DNA from: Vibrio sp. STUT-A11
GTDB taxonomy: Bacteria > Pseudomonadota > Gammaproteobacteria > Enterobacterales > Vibrionaceae
NCBI RefSeq assembly: GCF_026000435.1
Contig: NZ_AP026763.1
Location: forward strand, 2,852,001 to 2,916,000
Reading direction: 5' to 3'
DNA: 64,000 nucleotides
The number at the start of each line of letters is the position of its first letter. Position 1 is the stretch's first letter. The translations under genes and the position numbers were made by a program. Of the stretch, positions 6,120 through 14,869 are shown piece after piece. The notes under the pieces were generated by a model. It had not been told where the DNA came from. It saw only the letters and a list, made by a program, of their open reading frames with translations, and did no database searches.

Positions 6120-8471
6120 TTATTTCCTTTGTTCTAACCAACTTCTTAGTACTTGAATATCGTTGAGGTATTCATTTTTTATCTCTTCGATCCAATCAGA
6201 AATATTCTCCCACCACGCAGGCATATCAGGAGACTGGGCTTTCTGCGCGACACTTTGAATACGTTTCAGACCAATTGAACCTGCCGCACCTTTAATCTTG
6301 TGCGCTTCTGACACAATGCCGTCTTTATCTTTCGCGATCATATTGGAATCCAGAACTTCAATATAATCGGGCATCATCTCTTCAAACATTTTGATACTGT
6401 CATAAACTGGCTTCGAGCCGACAATATCAACGTAAGACTCCAGCATATCGAGATCAAGCAAATGCGTCTCTATCACTGGGGATGGGGTTGGTTCTTCTGC
6501 CACTTCAATAACCGCTACTGGCTGTGGTTTTTCCACTCTGTGCATAAAAAACTTATCAACCACAGACTGAATAGCATGAACAGCCAAAGGCTTGCTAATG
6601 GCATCATCCATGCCGTTTTGCAGATATTCTCTACGATCTTTTAGCACATTCGCCGTTAACGCGACTAATGGGGGCAAGTTGTCGTAATGCTCTCGGTAGT
6701 ACTTAGCTACATCAAAGCCGGTCATATCAGGCAACTGAATATCCAGTAAGACTAAGTCATACTGTTCCGGAACGAAATTGACTAACGCCTCTTGTCCTGT
6801 CATGGCAACAGTGACTGAATGGCCTAAGCTTTCCAATAGTGATTTCGCCACTGTCACGTTCAGTTCGATATCTTCAACCATAAAGATATTTAAGTGAACA
6901 TTATCGCGTTGCGCGTCGATGATCGGCTCTTCGAGAGCCACGACTGGAACATGAATAGAAACGGTAAATGTACTGCCGTAGCCCTCTTCACTAGCGACAG
7001 AGATATCACCATCCATCATATTGATCAGCTGCTTAGAGACTGCCAGCCCGATGCCAGTGCCCACCGCATGTAGGTTATCTTTGCCTGATTTCACTTGGTA
7101 ATACATGGCAAAAATCTTATTCAATTCTTCTTCCGGAATACCAATACCGGTATCTTCCACTTCAATGATGATGGTCGCGAAGCTATCTTCAACATCGGCA
7201 CTTACCGTCATGACTACGCCACCTTCCTTAGTGAACTTCATGGCGTTGTTGACCAGGTTCCAGATAACCTGACGTAAACGGGTAGCATCGACTTCAATCG
7301 CCTTCGGTAAATCGCTCAAACGCTCTAAATCAAAGCGCAAGCCTTTCTGTTCAGCCATCAAAGCAGAGATACTCTCTATTTCTGCGACAAAGTCTTCGAA
7401 ATTAAGTGGCTCAGGTAATAACTCTAGTTTGCGACGGTCAAACTTATCCATGTCGATAATATCGTTGAAAATATTTCCAAGCGTAATCGCGCTGACATTG
7501 ATGGTTTGCATGTACTTACGCTGCTCTTCCGTCAACTGGGTATCCAGCAACATACGACTCAGGCCGACAATCCCATTGAGTGGTGTACGAAGTTCATGGC
7601 TGATAGTGGAGATAAAGGTGGTTTTGTCCCGGCTGGCTTTTTCCAGAGACTCTTCGTGTCGCTTGCGCTCGGTGATATCACGTCCAAAACCAACCAAACC
7701 AAGGTGACGGCCATCCTTGCTATAGAACGGAACCTTACGCAGTTCGAAGTAATGTTTGCGACCATCCGGGTATTCCAACCATTGCTCATAAGTAATGGCC
7801 TGATTATCTGTAAAGACTTTCTGGTCCGTATCAACGATTGGCTGTGCAATTTCTTTACTGTAAACGTCCCAAGGGCTTAAACCCACCAACTGATGCTCTT
7901 TCTTACCGGTCAGCTCTTCCATGGCACGGTTACAACCTGAGAACACACCATCCGCATTTCGGTAGTAAATCAGATCCGGAGACGCATCAATGAAGGAGCG
8001 CAATAAGGCGGTTCGCTCCGCAAGCTCTAACTGGGTGCGCTCACGCTGAAAGACCTCATTTTCCAGATCCTTCATCGCTTCTTCACGCGCTTCTTCAGCT
8101 TTAATACGCTCTTCAATCTCTTGATTGAGCTTTTCAATATTCTGTTGCAACTGGAAGTTCAGTTCTTGGTCACGCGAGCGCATGTCTTTCAGTTTGGAAA
8201 CCAGTTTGGTTAACCTCTGGCGCGACTCCTCCAATTGGTCGACAACTACCGACAGAAAGTATACCGCCCACGGGGTAATCAACAGACCAAAGAACACAGA
8301 ACGAACGATATCAATATCGTCAACTCGCCCCTTTAGGGCCAGGGTAATACCGACTTGTACCACGACAGCCAACGCCACCAGCGCAAGCGCCAGCAAAATT
8401 GAAAAACGGACAATCCCCAGTTTCACCAGAAGGTCGACATAGTACTGGGCGAGATTTTTCATCGGTTTCAT
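6120..8471 (-). CDS. arcB: aerobic respiration control hybrid sensor kinase ArcB
   Basis: ArcB is an inner-membrane tripartite kinase that senses quinone redox state and phosphorylates ArcA. The 783-residue product follows E. coli ArcB throughout. It has two N-terminal membrane helices (about 22-46 and 57-77), a coiled-coil linker (80-150), a PAS domain (155-270), a histidine kinase domain with His292 in TISHELRTP, an ATPase domain (DTGIGIP, GTGIGLAV), a receiver with Asp577 in LVLLDIQLPD and an HPt domain with His724 in SEAHKIKGAAGS. Of the two E. coli redox cysteines, Cys180 is present but position 241 is Tyr. The ATG at 8471 has GGAG 7 bases upstream. The downstream lipoprotein gene is coupled. 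Confidence 0.97.
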   Translation of the reverse strand: MKPMKNLAQYYVDLLVKLGIVRFSILLALALVALAVVVQVGITLALKGRVDDIDIVRSVFFGLLITPWAVYFLSVVVDQLEESRQRLTKLVSKLKDMRSRDQELNFQLQQNIEKLNQEIEERIKAEEAREEAMKDLENEVFQRERTQLELAERTALLRSFIDASPDLIYYRNADGVFSGCNRAMEELTGKKEHQLVGLSPWDVYSKEIAQPIVDTDQKVFTDNQAITYEQWLEYPDGRKHYFELRKVPFYSKDGRHLGLVGFGRDITERKRHEESLEKASRDKTTFISTISHELRTPLNGIVGLSRMLLDTQLTEEQRKYMQTINVSAITLGNIFNDIIDMDKFDRRKLELLPEPLNFEDFVAEIESISALMAEQKGLRFDLERLSDLPKAIEVDATRLRQVIWNLVNNAMKFTKEGGVVMTVSADVEDSFATIIIEVEDTGIGIPEEELNKIFAMYYQVKSGKDNLHAVGTGIGLAVSKQLINMMDGDISVASEEGYGSTFTVSIHVPVVALEEPIIDAQRDNVHLNIFMVEDIELNVTVAKSLLESLGHSVTVAMTGQEALVNFVPEQYDLVLLDIQLPDMTGFDVAKYYREHYDNLPPLVALTANVLKDRREYLQNGMDDAISKPLAVHAIQSVVDKFFMHRVEKPQPVAVIEVAEEPTPSPVIETHLLDLDMLESYVDIVGSKPVYDSIKMFEEMMPDYIEVLDSNMIAKDKDGIVSEAHKIKGAAGSIGLKRIQSVAQKAQSPDMPAWWENISDWIEEIKNEYLNDIQVLRSWLEQRK

Positions 8472-8815
8472 TCACGACTCCACGGCGCAAAGCTAGATAT
8501 CATCCCTGAACATGAGACATTTGCCTTGGTGTTTAAAAAGTATCAGGGTAATAATGGAAAAACACCAAGTACCAGCAGTTTAACGTGTTTGATACGGTGA
8601 TTAAAACTGCTCACTATCAACTTAGAGCAAGAGGTCACAAAGCGCTGGCAATAACTTCGGTTAATTCTCTTATGTTTTATAAATAACAATGAAAGAGACG
8701 TTAGAAAAGGGGCTAAAACGACGTTTGTAAGGGATGGAGACAAGATGGTCATTCATGCGCCCAAGTAAGTTTGCAATACTTGGGCATGTAAACCTACCAC
8801 GAAAGTCGGGCGAAT
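8472..8815. other. non-coding gap between yhcC and arcB with two inverted repeats
   Basis: No convincing gene is seen. One inverted repeat pairs CTTGGTGTTT (8525-8534) with AAACACCAAG (8560-8569). The other pairs GCCCAAGTA (8759-8767) with TACTTGGGC (8777-8785), lies about 30 bases past the yhcC stop and lacks a U-tract. The first lies in the expected promoter/leader region of arcB; the second may protect the 3' end of yhcC mRNA or mark its termination. Confidence 0.5.
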
Positions 8816-9775
8816 TTAGGTGTTAGAACTCACTTCGACTTTAAGTTGGGGCTTTTTATAGATAAACGGCTGACCGGTTAAACTCCCCTGAGCACCTTCT
8901 ATGTCCAATGTGCGGCCAATTTCTGTCATCGCGAGCCAACGATTTTCACACCAGAGTGGCGACAACAACGTCGGACGACGTGCAGCAGATGAAACCCTGT
9001 GATAAACAATCTCTGCCGGTGTCATACGGATTAATTCGCTGGCGATGGTGACATAGTCCTCTAGCTCTGGGGCTTCAAGCTTTCCTGCTCGCCACGCTTT
9101 AGCCATGGTACTGCCCTCAACAATGTGCAAACCATGCAGCTTTATGCCATCGGTGCCCACTTCAAGTACTTTGTTCATCGTCTCCACGTTATCTTGGCGG
9201 GATTCTTTGGGCAATCCTACGATCAAATGGGTGCACACCTTAATGCCCAAAGCACGTGCTCGCTTGGTGATCTCAGCGTAACATTCGAAATTATGACCGC
9301 GGTTAATTCGCTTTAGCGTGTCGTCATGAGCCGTTTGTAAACCGAGTTCTAGCCAGATTTCGTAACCTTGCTCAACGTAGTCAGACAGTAAGGCCAGTAC
9401 GGCATCAGGAACGCAGTCAGGTCGGGTGCCGACACATAAACCAACGATATCCGCCGCTTTGAGTGCTTCTTCATACATGCTTTTCAAAACCTGAACTTCA
9501 GCATAAGTACTGGTGTATGCTTGAAAATAGGCGAGATACTTTTTCGCACGTTGTATCTCTCCTGCACGATCACTCAGTTGCTCATGAATGCTTTTAACTT
9601 GTACTTCCTCGTCGGAAAAAGATGCAACATTACAAAATGTGCACCCTCCGCGGCCTATCGTGCCATCTCGATTCGGGCAGCTAAATCCACCATGCAATGT
9701 TAATTTATGAACTTTTTCGCCATATCGGCGCTGAAGATCCTGGCCTAATGTGTTGACCAACTCATGTAACTGCAT
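8816..9775 (-). CDS. yhcC: radical SAM protein YhcC (TIGR01212 family)
   Basis: The 319-residue cytoplasmic protein belongs to the YhcC group of radical SAM proteins, related in outline to Elp3-type and HemN-like enzymes; its reaction is not known to me. The Fe-S cluster region is FSCPNRDGT with a following GGCTFCNVASF, giving the Cys residues for a SAM-binding [4Fe-4S] cluster. The barrel segments GLCVGTRPDC, LELGLQTAHD and THLIVGLPKE follow. The ATG at 9775 is chosen over one 36 bases upstream because GGTGGAAG lies in front of it. The arcB-yhcC-gltBD neighbourhood is also found in E. coli, supporting the name. Confidence 0.88.
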   Translation of the reverse strand: MQLHELVNTLGQDLQRRYGEKVHKLTLHGGFSCPNRDGTIGRGGCTFCNVASFSDEEVQVKSIHEQLSDRAGEIQRAKKYLAYFQAYTSTYAEVQVLKSMYEEALKAADIVGLCVGTRPDCVPDAVLALLSDYVEQGYEIWLELGLQTAHDDTLKRINRGHNFECYAEITKRARALGIKVCTHLIVGLPKESRQDNVETMNKVLEVGTDGIKLHGLHIVEGSTMAKAWRAGKLEAPELEDYVTIASELIRMTPAEIVYHRVSSAARRPTLLSPLWCENRWLAMTEIGRTLDIEGAQGSLTGQPFIYKKPQLKVEVSSNT

Positions 9776-10330
9776 AAACTTCCACCAAGCGAAAATCGAA
9801 ATCAATCTCACTACGATCCTTGTAAATTAATTACATCCTTGCAAGAAAAGACACAGAATATTAATTAATCCAAACAAGATACAGACTGGTTAAAATCAAT
9901 AAACCTGCATAAATACATATAAAAATCGGCAATGTTACGTAATTGTTAAACAAAATATGCATAATTAAACAAAAAAAATGGGTCACAACGTCGACTTTTC
10001 GTTGCATTCTGAAGTAACAAAATTGTAGGATACTTACGCATCCCCGTTGTTTTTGTCATTTTGGTTACAACACGGACTGCGGGGTTTGTCGGTGTTATCC
10101 CACTCCTACCTATATAAGTCACCAGTAAGTGGCAAATAATAAAGAGATATCACCAAGGATTGTTTTTCTCGCAACACTTTTCCTGCGAGATACGGAAAGG
10201 AATCAAGACTGGTCAACCACGACCAGTGGCGAATCATAAATATAAAGGACAAGACGCAAATTAAATTTAACTAGACAGGCTCAGTCTGTCTGGAGTTTTC
10301 GCGTCTACATTGAACTGGAAGGATGTATCT
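9776..10330 (+). promoter_or_regulatory. regulatory region and structured leader of the first gltBD operon
   Basis: The left half (9820-9990) is very AT-rich, compatible with Lrp/IHF-type control known for E. coli gltBD, but no site is certain. A TATATAAG near 10110 is the best -10 candidate, giving a leader of about 200 bases. The leader has three stems. CTCGCA (10168-10173) pairs with TGCGAG (10184-10189). ACTGGTC (10208-10214) pairs with GACCAGT (10221-10227). In a nested pair, AGACGC (10252-10257) pairs with GCGTCT (10301-10306) around AGACAG/CTGTCT (10273-10291). At least five GGA motifs occur, one being the ribosome binding site. No reading frame is supported. Confidence 0.5.
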
Positions 10331-13300
10331 ATGGTAGATAGAGAGCAAAATTCACAGGGTCTGTACACTCCAGAATTGGAGCATGACGCTTGTGGTATCG
10401 GTTTTGTTGCTCACCTTAAAAACCGTAAATCTCATGAAGTAGTAACGCAAGCATTGGATATGCTGGCGCGTATGGAACACCGTGGTGGTCAAGGTTGTGA
10501 CCCATGTAGCGGTGACGGCGCTGGTATCTTGCTGCAGAAACCTCATGAATTTCTATTGGAAGAAGCCGTTAAACAGGGCATTAAACTGCCTTCGTTCGAA
10601 AAATATGGTGTTGGTGTCGTTCTTTTCCCGAAAGACGAATACAAACGTGAACAGTGCCGTGACATTCTAGAGCGCAATGCCAAGCGCCTGGATCTTGAAG
10701 TTATTGGCTACCGCGTACTTCCAGTAGATAATTCTATGCTTGGTGCCGACCCACTTAGCACGGAGCCGCAATTCGAACACGTATTTATCTCTGGTGGCCC
10801 GGGTGTTACACCTGAGGAACTGGAACGTAAACTGTACGTTCTGCGTAACTACACAGTACGTGTCTGCCTGGAAAGCGTATCGAATATCAAAGACGAGTTT
10901 TATATTAACTCTATGTCGTACAAGACTCTGGTATATAAAGGCCAGCTGACGACAGAACAGGTACCGCAGTATTTCCTTGACCTGCAAAACCCAACCATGG
11001 TGACTGCACTGGCACTGGTACACTCTCGTTTCTCTACCAATACATTCCCAAGATGGCGTCTGGCTCAGCCTTTCCGCTACATTGCTCACAACGGTGAAAT
11101 CAATACAGTTCGCGGTAACCTGAACTGGATGAAAGCCCGAGAAGCGATTATTGAATCAGACCTGTTCACTCAGGCTGAAATCGATATGCTGCTGCCTATC
11201 TGTCAAGAAGGCATGTCTGACTCAGCAAACTTCGATATGGCTCTGGAACTGCTGGTTCTTTCTGGTCGTACCCTGCCTCACGCGCTGATGATGATGATTC
11301 CTGAAGCATGGCAAGAAAACAAAAACATGGATCCTAAGCGTCGTGCGTTCTATCAGTACCACGCAAACATTATGGAACCATGGGATGGCCCTGCCTCTGT
11401 ATGTTTTACTGATGGTGTTCAAGTAGGTGCAACACTAGACCGTAACGGTCTGCGCCCTTCTCGCTACACAGTAACGAAAGACAACTTCCTGATAATGGCA
11501 TCAGAGTCTGGCGTAGTCGACATTGCACCAGAAAACGTTGAGTTCCGTGGTCGTCTGCAGCCTGGTCGTATCTTTGTTGCTGACCTAGAGCAAGGTCGTA
11601 TCATTTCTGATGAAGAAGTGAAAGATACCATTGCTACCTCTCAGCCATACGAAAAATGGGTTGAAGATAACCTTCTCAGTCTGAAAAACTTGCCAGATGC
11701 AAGTAACCAGTTTAGCCAACCTTCTCCAGAGCGTTTGTTACACCGCCAACAAGCATTTGGCGTAAGCTCAGAAGAAGTGAACGAAATCATCGTTCCAATG
11801 GCAAACGATGGTAAAGAGCCACTATCGGCAATGGGTGCTGACTGGCCGCTAGCCGTTCTGTCTCACCAATCACAGCATCTATCAAACTACTTCAAGCAGC
11901 TATTTGCTCAGGTAACTAACCCGCCGATCGACCCGATCCGTGAGCGTATGGTTATGTCCCTGAACACCTACTTGGGTAAAGACCAAAACCTACTGACAGA
12001 AACACCGCTTCACTGTCAAAAGGTAGAGCTGGAATCTCCAGTACTGGCTAACTCTGAGCTTGAGAAGCTACGTGCTATCGATAACGAGCACTTACAAGCT
12101 AAGACACTGGACATCGTATTCCAGGCAAGCGAAGAAAAAGGCAAGCTTGAGCGCGCACTTAAACGTATCTGCCAATACGCAGAAGACGCAGTGATCGACG
12201 GTTACTCAATCATTCTACTGACAGACCGTGCAGTAAACTCTAACCACGCGGCTATCCCAGCAATGCTAGCGGTTGGCGCAGTTCACCACCACCTGATCCG
12301 TAAAGGTCTGCGTGCTAAGTGTGACATCGTGGTAGAGACAGGTGACGCGCGTGAAACTCACCACTTCGCAACGCTACTTGGTTACGGTGCGAATGCGGTT
12401 AACCCTTACTTGGTCATCGAAAGCATCATCGAACTGCAACGTACGAAGAAGCTCGATCCAGAAGCAAATCCAAACGATTTGTTCAACAACTACCGTAATG
12501 CTGTTAACGGTGGTCTGCTGAAGATCTTCTCTAAGATGGGTATCTCAACGCTACAGTCTTACCATGGCGCACAGATCTTCGAAGCGCTTGGTATTCACAA
12601 GTCTGTTGTAGATAAATACTTTACCGGTACGGTTTCTCGTATTCAGGGCCTGACTCTGGATGACATCGCAAAAGAAGTAGTGGTTCGTCACCGTGTGGGC
12701 TACCCACAACGTGAAATCCCTATTCAAATGCTGGATGTTGGCGGTGTTTACCAATGGAAACAACGTGGTGAGAAACACCTGTTCAACCCAGAAACGATTT
12801 CTCTGCTACAGCAGTCGACTCGTAACAAAGACTACTCTCAGTTCAAGCAGTACGCGAGCGCAGTAGATAAGCAAGGCGACAATGCTGTTACGCTTCGTAG
12901 CCAACTTGAGTTCATTAAGAACCCAGCAGGTTCTATCTCTATCGACGAAGTTGAACCAATTGAGAGCATCGTAAAACGCTTTGCAACGGGTGCAATGTCA
13001 TTTGGCTCGATCTCTCACGAAGCACACTCAACACTGGCTGTTGCGATGAACCGCTTAGGCGCAAAATCCAACTCAGGTGAAGGTGGTGAAGACCCAATTC
13101 GCTTCGAGCGTAAAGAAAATGGCGATTGGGAACGCTCAGCAATCAAACAGGTTGCATCAGGTCGTTTCGGTGTGACGTCTTACTACCTGACTAACGCAGA
13201 AGAGCTTCAAATCAAGATGGCTCAAGGTGCGAAACCAGGTGAAGGTGGTCAGCTACCTGGCGATAAAGTCGATGACTGGATCGGTGCGACTCGTCACTCA

Positions 13301-14869
13301 ACTCCGGGCGTCGGTTTGATTTCTCCACCACCACACCACGATATCTACTCAATCGAAGATTTGGCTCAGCTGATCTACGACTTGAAAAACGCCAACCGTG
13401 CGGGTCGTGTAAACGTGAAACTGGTATCTGAAGCAGGCGTTGGTACCATCGCATCAGGTGTAGCGAAAGCAAAAGCAGACGTTGTACTGATCGCTGGTTT
13501 CGATGGCGGTACAGGTGCGTCGCCAATTTCTTCGATTCGTCACACAGGTCTTCCTTGGGAACTCGGTTTGGCAGAAACACACCAAACACTTCTGAAGAAT
13601 GGTCTGCGTAACCGTATCGTTGTTCAGGCTGACGGCCAGATGAAAACACCTCGTGACCTTGCAATCGCAACTCTACTAGGTGCTGAAGAATGGGGCGTGG
13701 CAACAGCAGCATTGGTTGTTGAAGGCTGTATCATGATGCGTAAGTGTCATAAGAACACCTGTCCTGTTGGTATCGCAACTCAGAACAAAACTCTGCGTGA
13801 ACGCTTTGATGGCCGCGTAGAAGACGTTGTGACCTTCTTCCAGTACATGGCTCAGGGTCTGCGCGAAATCATGGCGGAACTTGGTTTCCGTACTATCGAT
13901 GAGATGGTTGGCCAAGGTGAGAAACTACGTGTTCGCCAAGACGTTTCTCACTGGAAATACAAGAATCTGGATCTGTCGCCGGTTCTACACATCGAGCAAC
14001 CACGTGAAGCAGACGGTGTATACAACCAAACCGTGCAGAACCACAACCTTGAATCGGTACTAGACCGCAAACTTATCCAAGCAGCAATTCCGGCGCTTGA
14101 AAAAGGTGAAGCAGTTACCGCTGAATTCCCTATCGTCAACACTGACCGCTCTGCGGGTACTATGTTGTCGAACGAGATTTCGAAGGTTTACAAAGACCAG
14201 GGTCTGCCACAACCAATGAACGTGAAGTTCAACGGTTCTGCTGGTCAGTCATTCGGTGCATTCCTTGCGAAAGGCGTGAAGTTCGAAGTTGAAGGTGACG
14301 CGAACGATTACTGGGGTAAAGGCTTGTCTGGCGGTACGTTAGTACTGTACCCAGATGCGAACTCTAGCATTGTTGCGGAAGACAACATCATCGTAGGTAA
14401 CGTATGTTTCTACGGTGCAACCTCTGGTGAATCTTTCATCCGCGGTATGGCTGGTGAGCGTTTCTGTGTTCGTAACTCGGGCGCGAAAGTTGTGGTTGAA
14501 GGCGTGGGTGACCACGGCTGTGAATACATGACTGGTGGTGCAGCGATCATCCTTGGTTCAACAGGTCGCAACTTTGCTGCTGGTATGAGCGGTGGTGTAG
14601 CGTACGTATGGGATAAATCAGGTGACTTCGAGTCCAAACTGAACCCAGAACTCGTTGACTTGGATCCTATCGAACAAGAAGACAAAGATCTGTTACTCGA
14701 CATGTTAACTAAGCATGTTCAATTCACAGGAAGTGAAGTTGCTCAGTCTTTCCTAGACAACTTTGAAGCGAGCCTGACCTCTATGGTTAAGGTAATGCCG
14801 CGCGATTACAAAGCGGTACTTCAAAAGCGTAAAGCTGAGGCACAACAAACTGAAGCGGAGGCAGTGTAA
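10331..14869 (+). CDS. gltB: glutamate synthase large subunit, copy 1 (non-enterobacterial type)
   Basis: The large chain of NADPH-dependent glutamate synthase releases ammonia from glutamine and uses it to reductively aminate 2-oxoglutarate. The 1512-residue product carries a 20-residue propeptide before the catalytic Cys21 (DACGIGFVAH), an N-terminal glutamine amidotransferase domain, a central domain, an FMN-binding synthase domain and a C-terminal GXGXG beta-helix (GGTLVLYPDAN region). The [3Fe-4S] cysteines are in CIMMRKCHKNTCPVG. The ATG at 10331 has GGAAGG 8 bases upstream; a TTG 21 bases earlier is less likely. The sequence around the active Cys (HRGGQGCDPCSGDGAGIL) differs from the E. 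coli type found in copy 2, so this is a different lineage. It overlaps gltD by one base. Confidence 0.95.
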   Translation: MVDREQNSQGLYTPELEHDACGIGFVAHLKNRKSHEVVTQALDMLARMEHRGGQGCDPCSGDGAGILLQKPHEFLLEEAVKQGIKLPSFEKYGVGVVLFPKDEYKREQCRDILERNAKRLDLEVIGYRVLPVDNSMLGADPLSTEPQFEHVFISGGPGVTPEELERKLYVLRNYTVRVCLESVSNIKDEFYINSMSYKTLVYKGQLTTEQVPQYFLDLQNPTMVTALALVHSRFSTNTFPRWRLAQPFRYIAHNGEINTVRGNLNWMKAREAIIESDLFTQAEIDMLLPICQEGMSDSANFDMALELLVLSGRTLPHALMMMIPEAWQENKNMDPKRRAFYQYHANIMEPWDGPASVCFTDGVQVGATLDRNGLRPSRYTVTKDNFLIMASESGVVDIAPENVEFRGRLQPGRIFVADLEQGRIISDEEVKDTIATSQPYEKWVEDNLLSLKNLPDASNQFSQPSPERLLHRQQAFGVSSEEVNEIIVPMANDGKEPLSAMGADWPLAVLSHQSQHLSNYFKQLFAQVTNPPIDPIRERMVMSLNTYLGKDQNLLTETPLHCQKVELESPVLANSELEKLRAIDNEHLQAKTLDIVFQASEEKGKLERALKRICQYAEDAVIDGYSIILLTDRAVNSNHAAIPAMLAVGAVHHHLIRKGLRAKCDIVVETGDARETHHFATLLGYGANAVNPYLVIESIIELQRTKKLDPEANPNDLFNNYRNAVNGGLLKIFSKMGISTLQSYHGAQIFEALGIHKSVVDKYFTGTVSRIQGLTLDDIAKEVVVRHRVGYPQREIPIQMLDVGGVYQWKQRGEKHLFNPETISLLQQSTRNKDYSQFKQYASAVDKQGDNAVTLRSQLEFIKNPAGSISIDEVEPIESIVKRFATGAMSFGSISHEAHSTLAVAMNRLGAKSNSGEGGEDPIRFERKENGDWERSAIKQVASGRFGVTSYYLTNAEELQIKMAQGAKPGEGGQLPGDKVDDWIGATRHSTPGVGLISPPPHHDIYSIEDLAQLIYDLKNANRAGRVNVKLVSEAGVGTIASGVAKAKADVVLIAGFDGGTGASPISSIRHTGLPWELGLAETHQTLLKNGLRNRIVVQADGQMKTPRDLAIATLLGAEEWGVATAALVVEGCIMMRKCHKNTCPVGIATQNKTLRERFDGRVEDVVTFFQYMAQGLREIMAELGFRTIDEMVGQGEKLRVRQDVSHWKYKNLDLSPVLHIEQPREADGVYNQTVQNHNLESVLDRKLIQAAIPALEKGEAVTAEFPIVNTDRSAGTMLSNEISKVYKDQGLPQPMNVKFNGSAGQSFGAFLAKGVKFEVEGDANDYWGKGLSGGTLVLYPDANSSIVAEDNIIVGNVCFYGATSGESFIRGMAGERFCVRNSGAKVVVEGVGDHGCEYMTGGAAIILGSTGRNFAAGMSGGVAYVWDKSGDFESKLNPELVDLDPIEQEDKDLLLDMLTKHVQFTGSEVAQSFLDNFEASLTSMVKVMPRDYKAVLQKRKAEAQQTEAEAV

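Noticed and set aside
8543..8752. 69-codon minus-strand frame between yhcC and arcB
   Set aside because: No ribosome binding site, no recognisable features and it spans an inverted repeat; probably chance.
13212..13712. 166-codon antisense frame inside gltB copy 1
   Set aside because: Low-complexity Leu/Arg/Ser-rich translation caused by codon bias of the real gene on the other strand.
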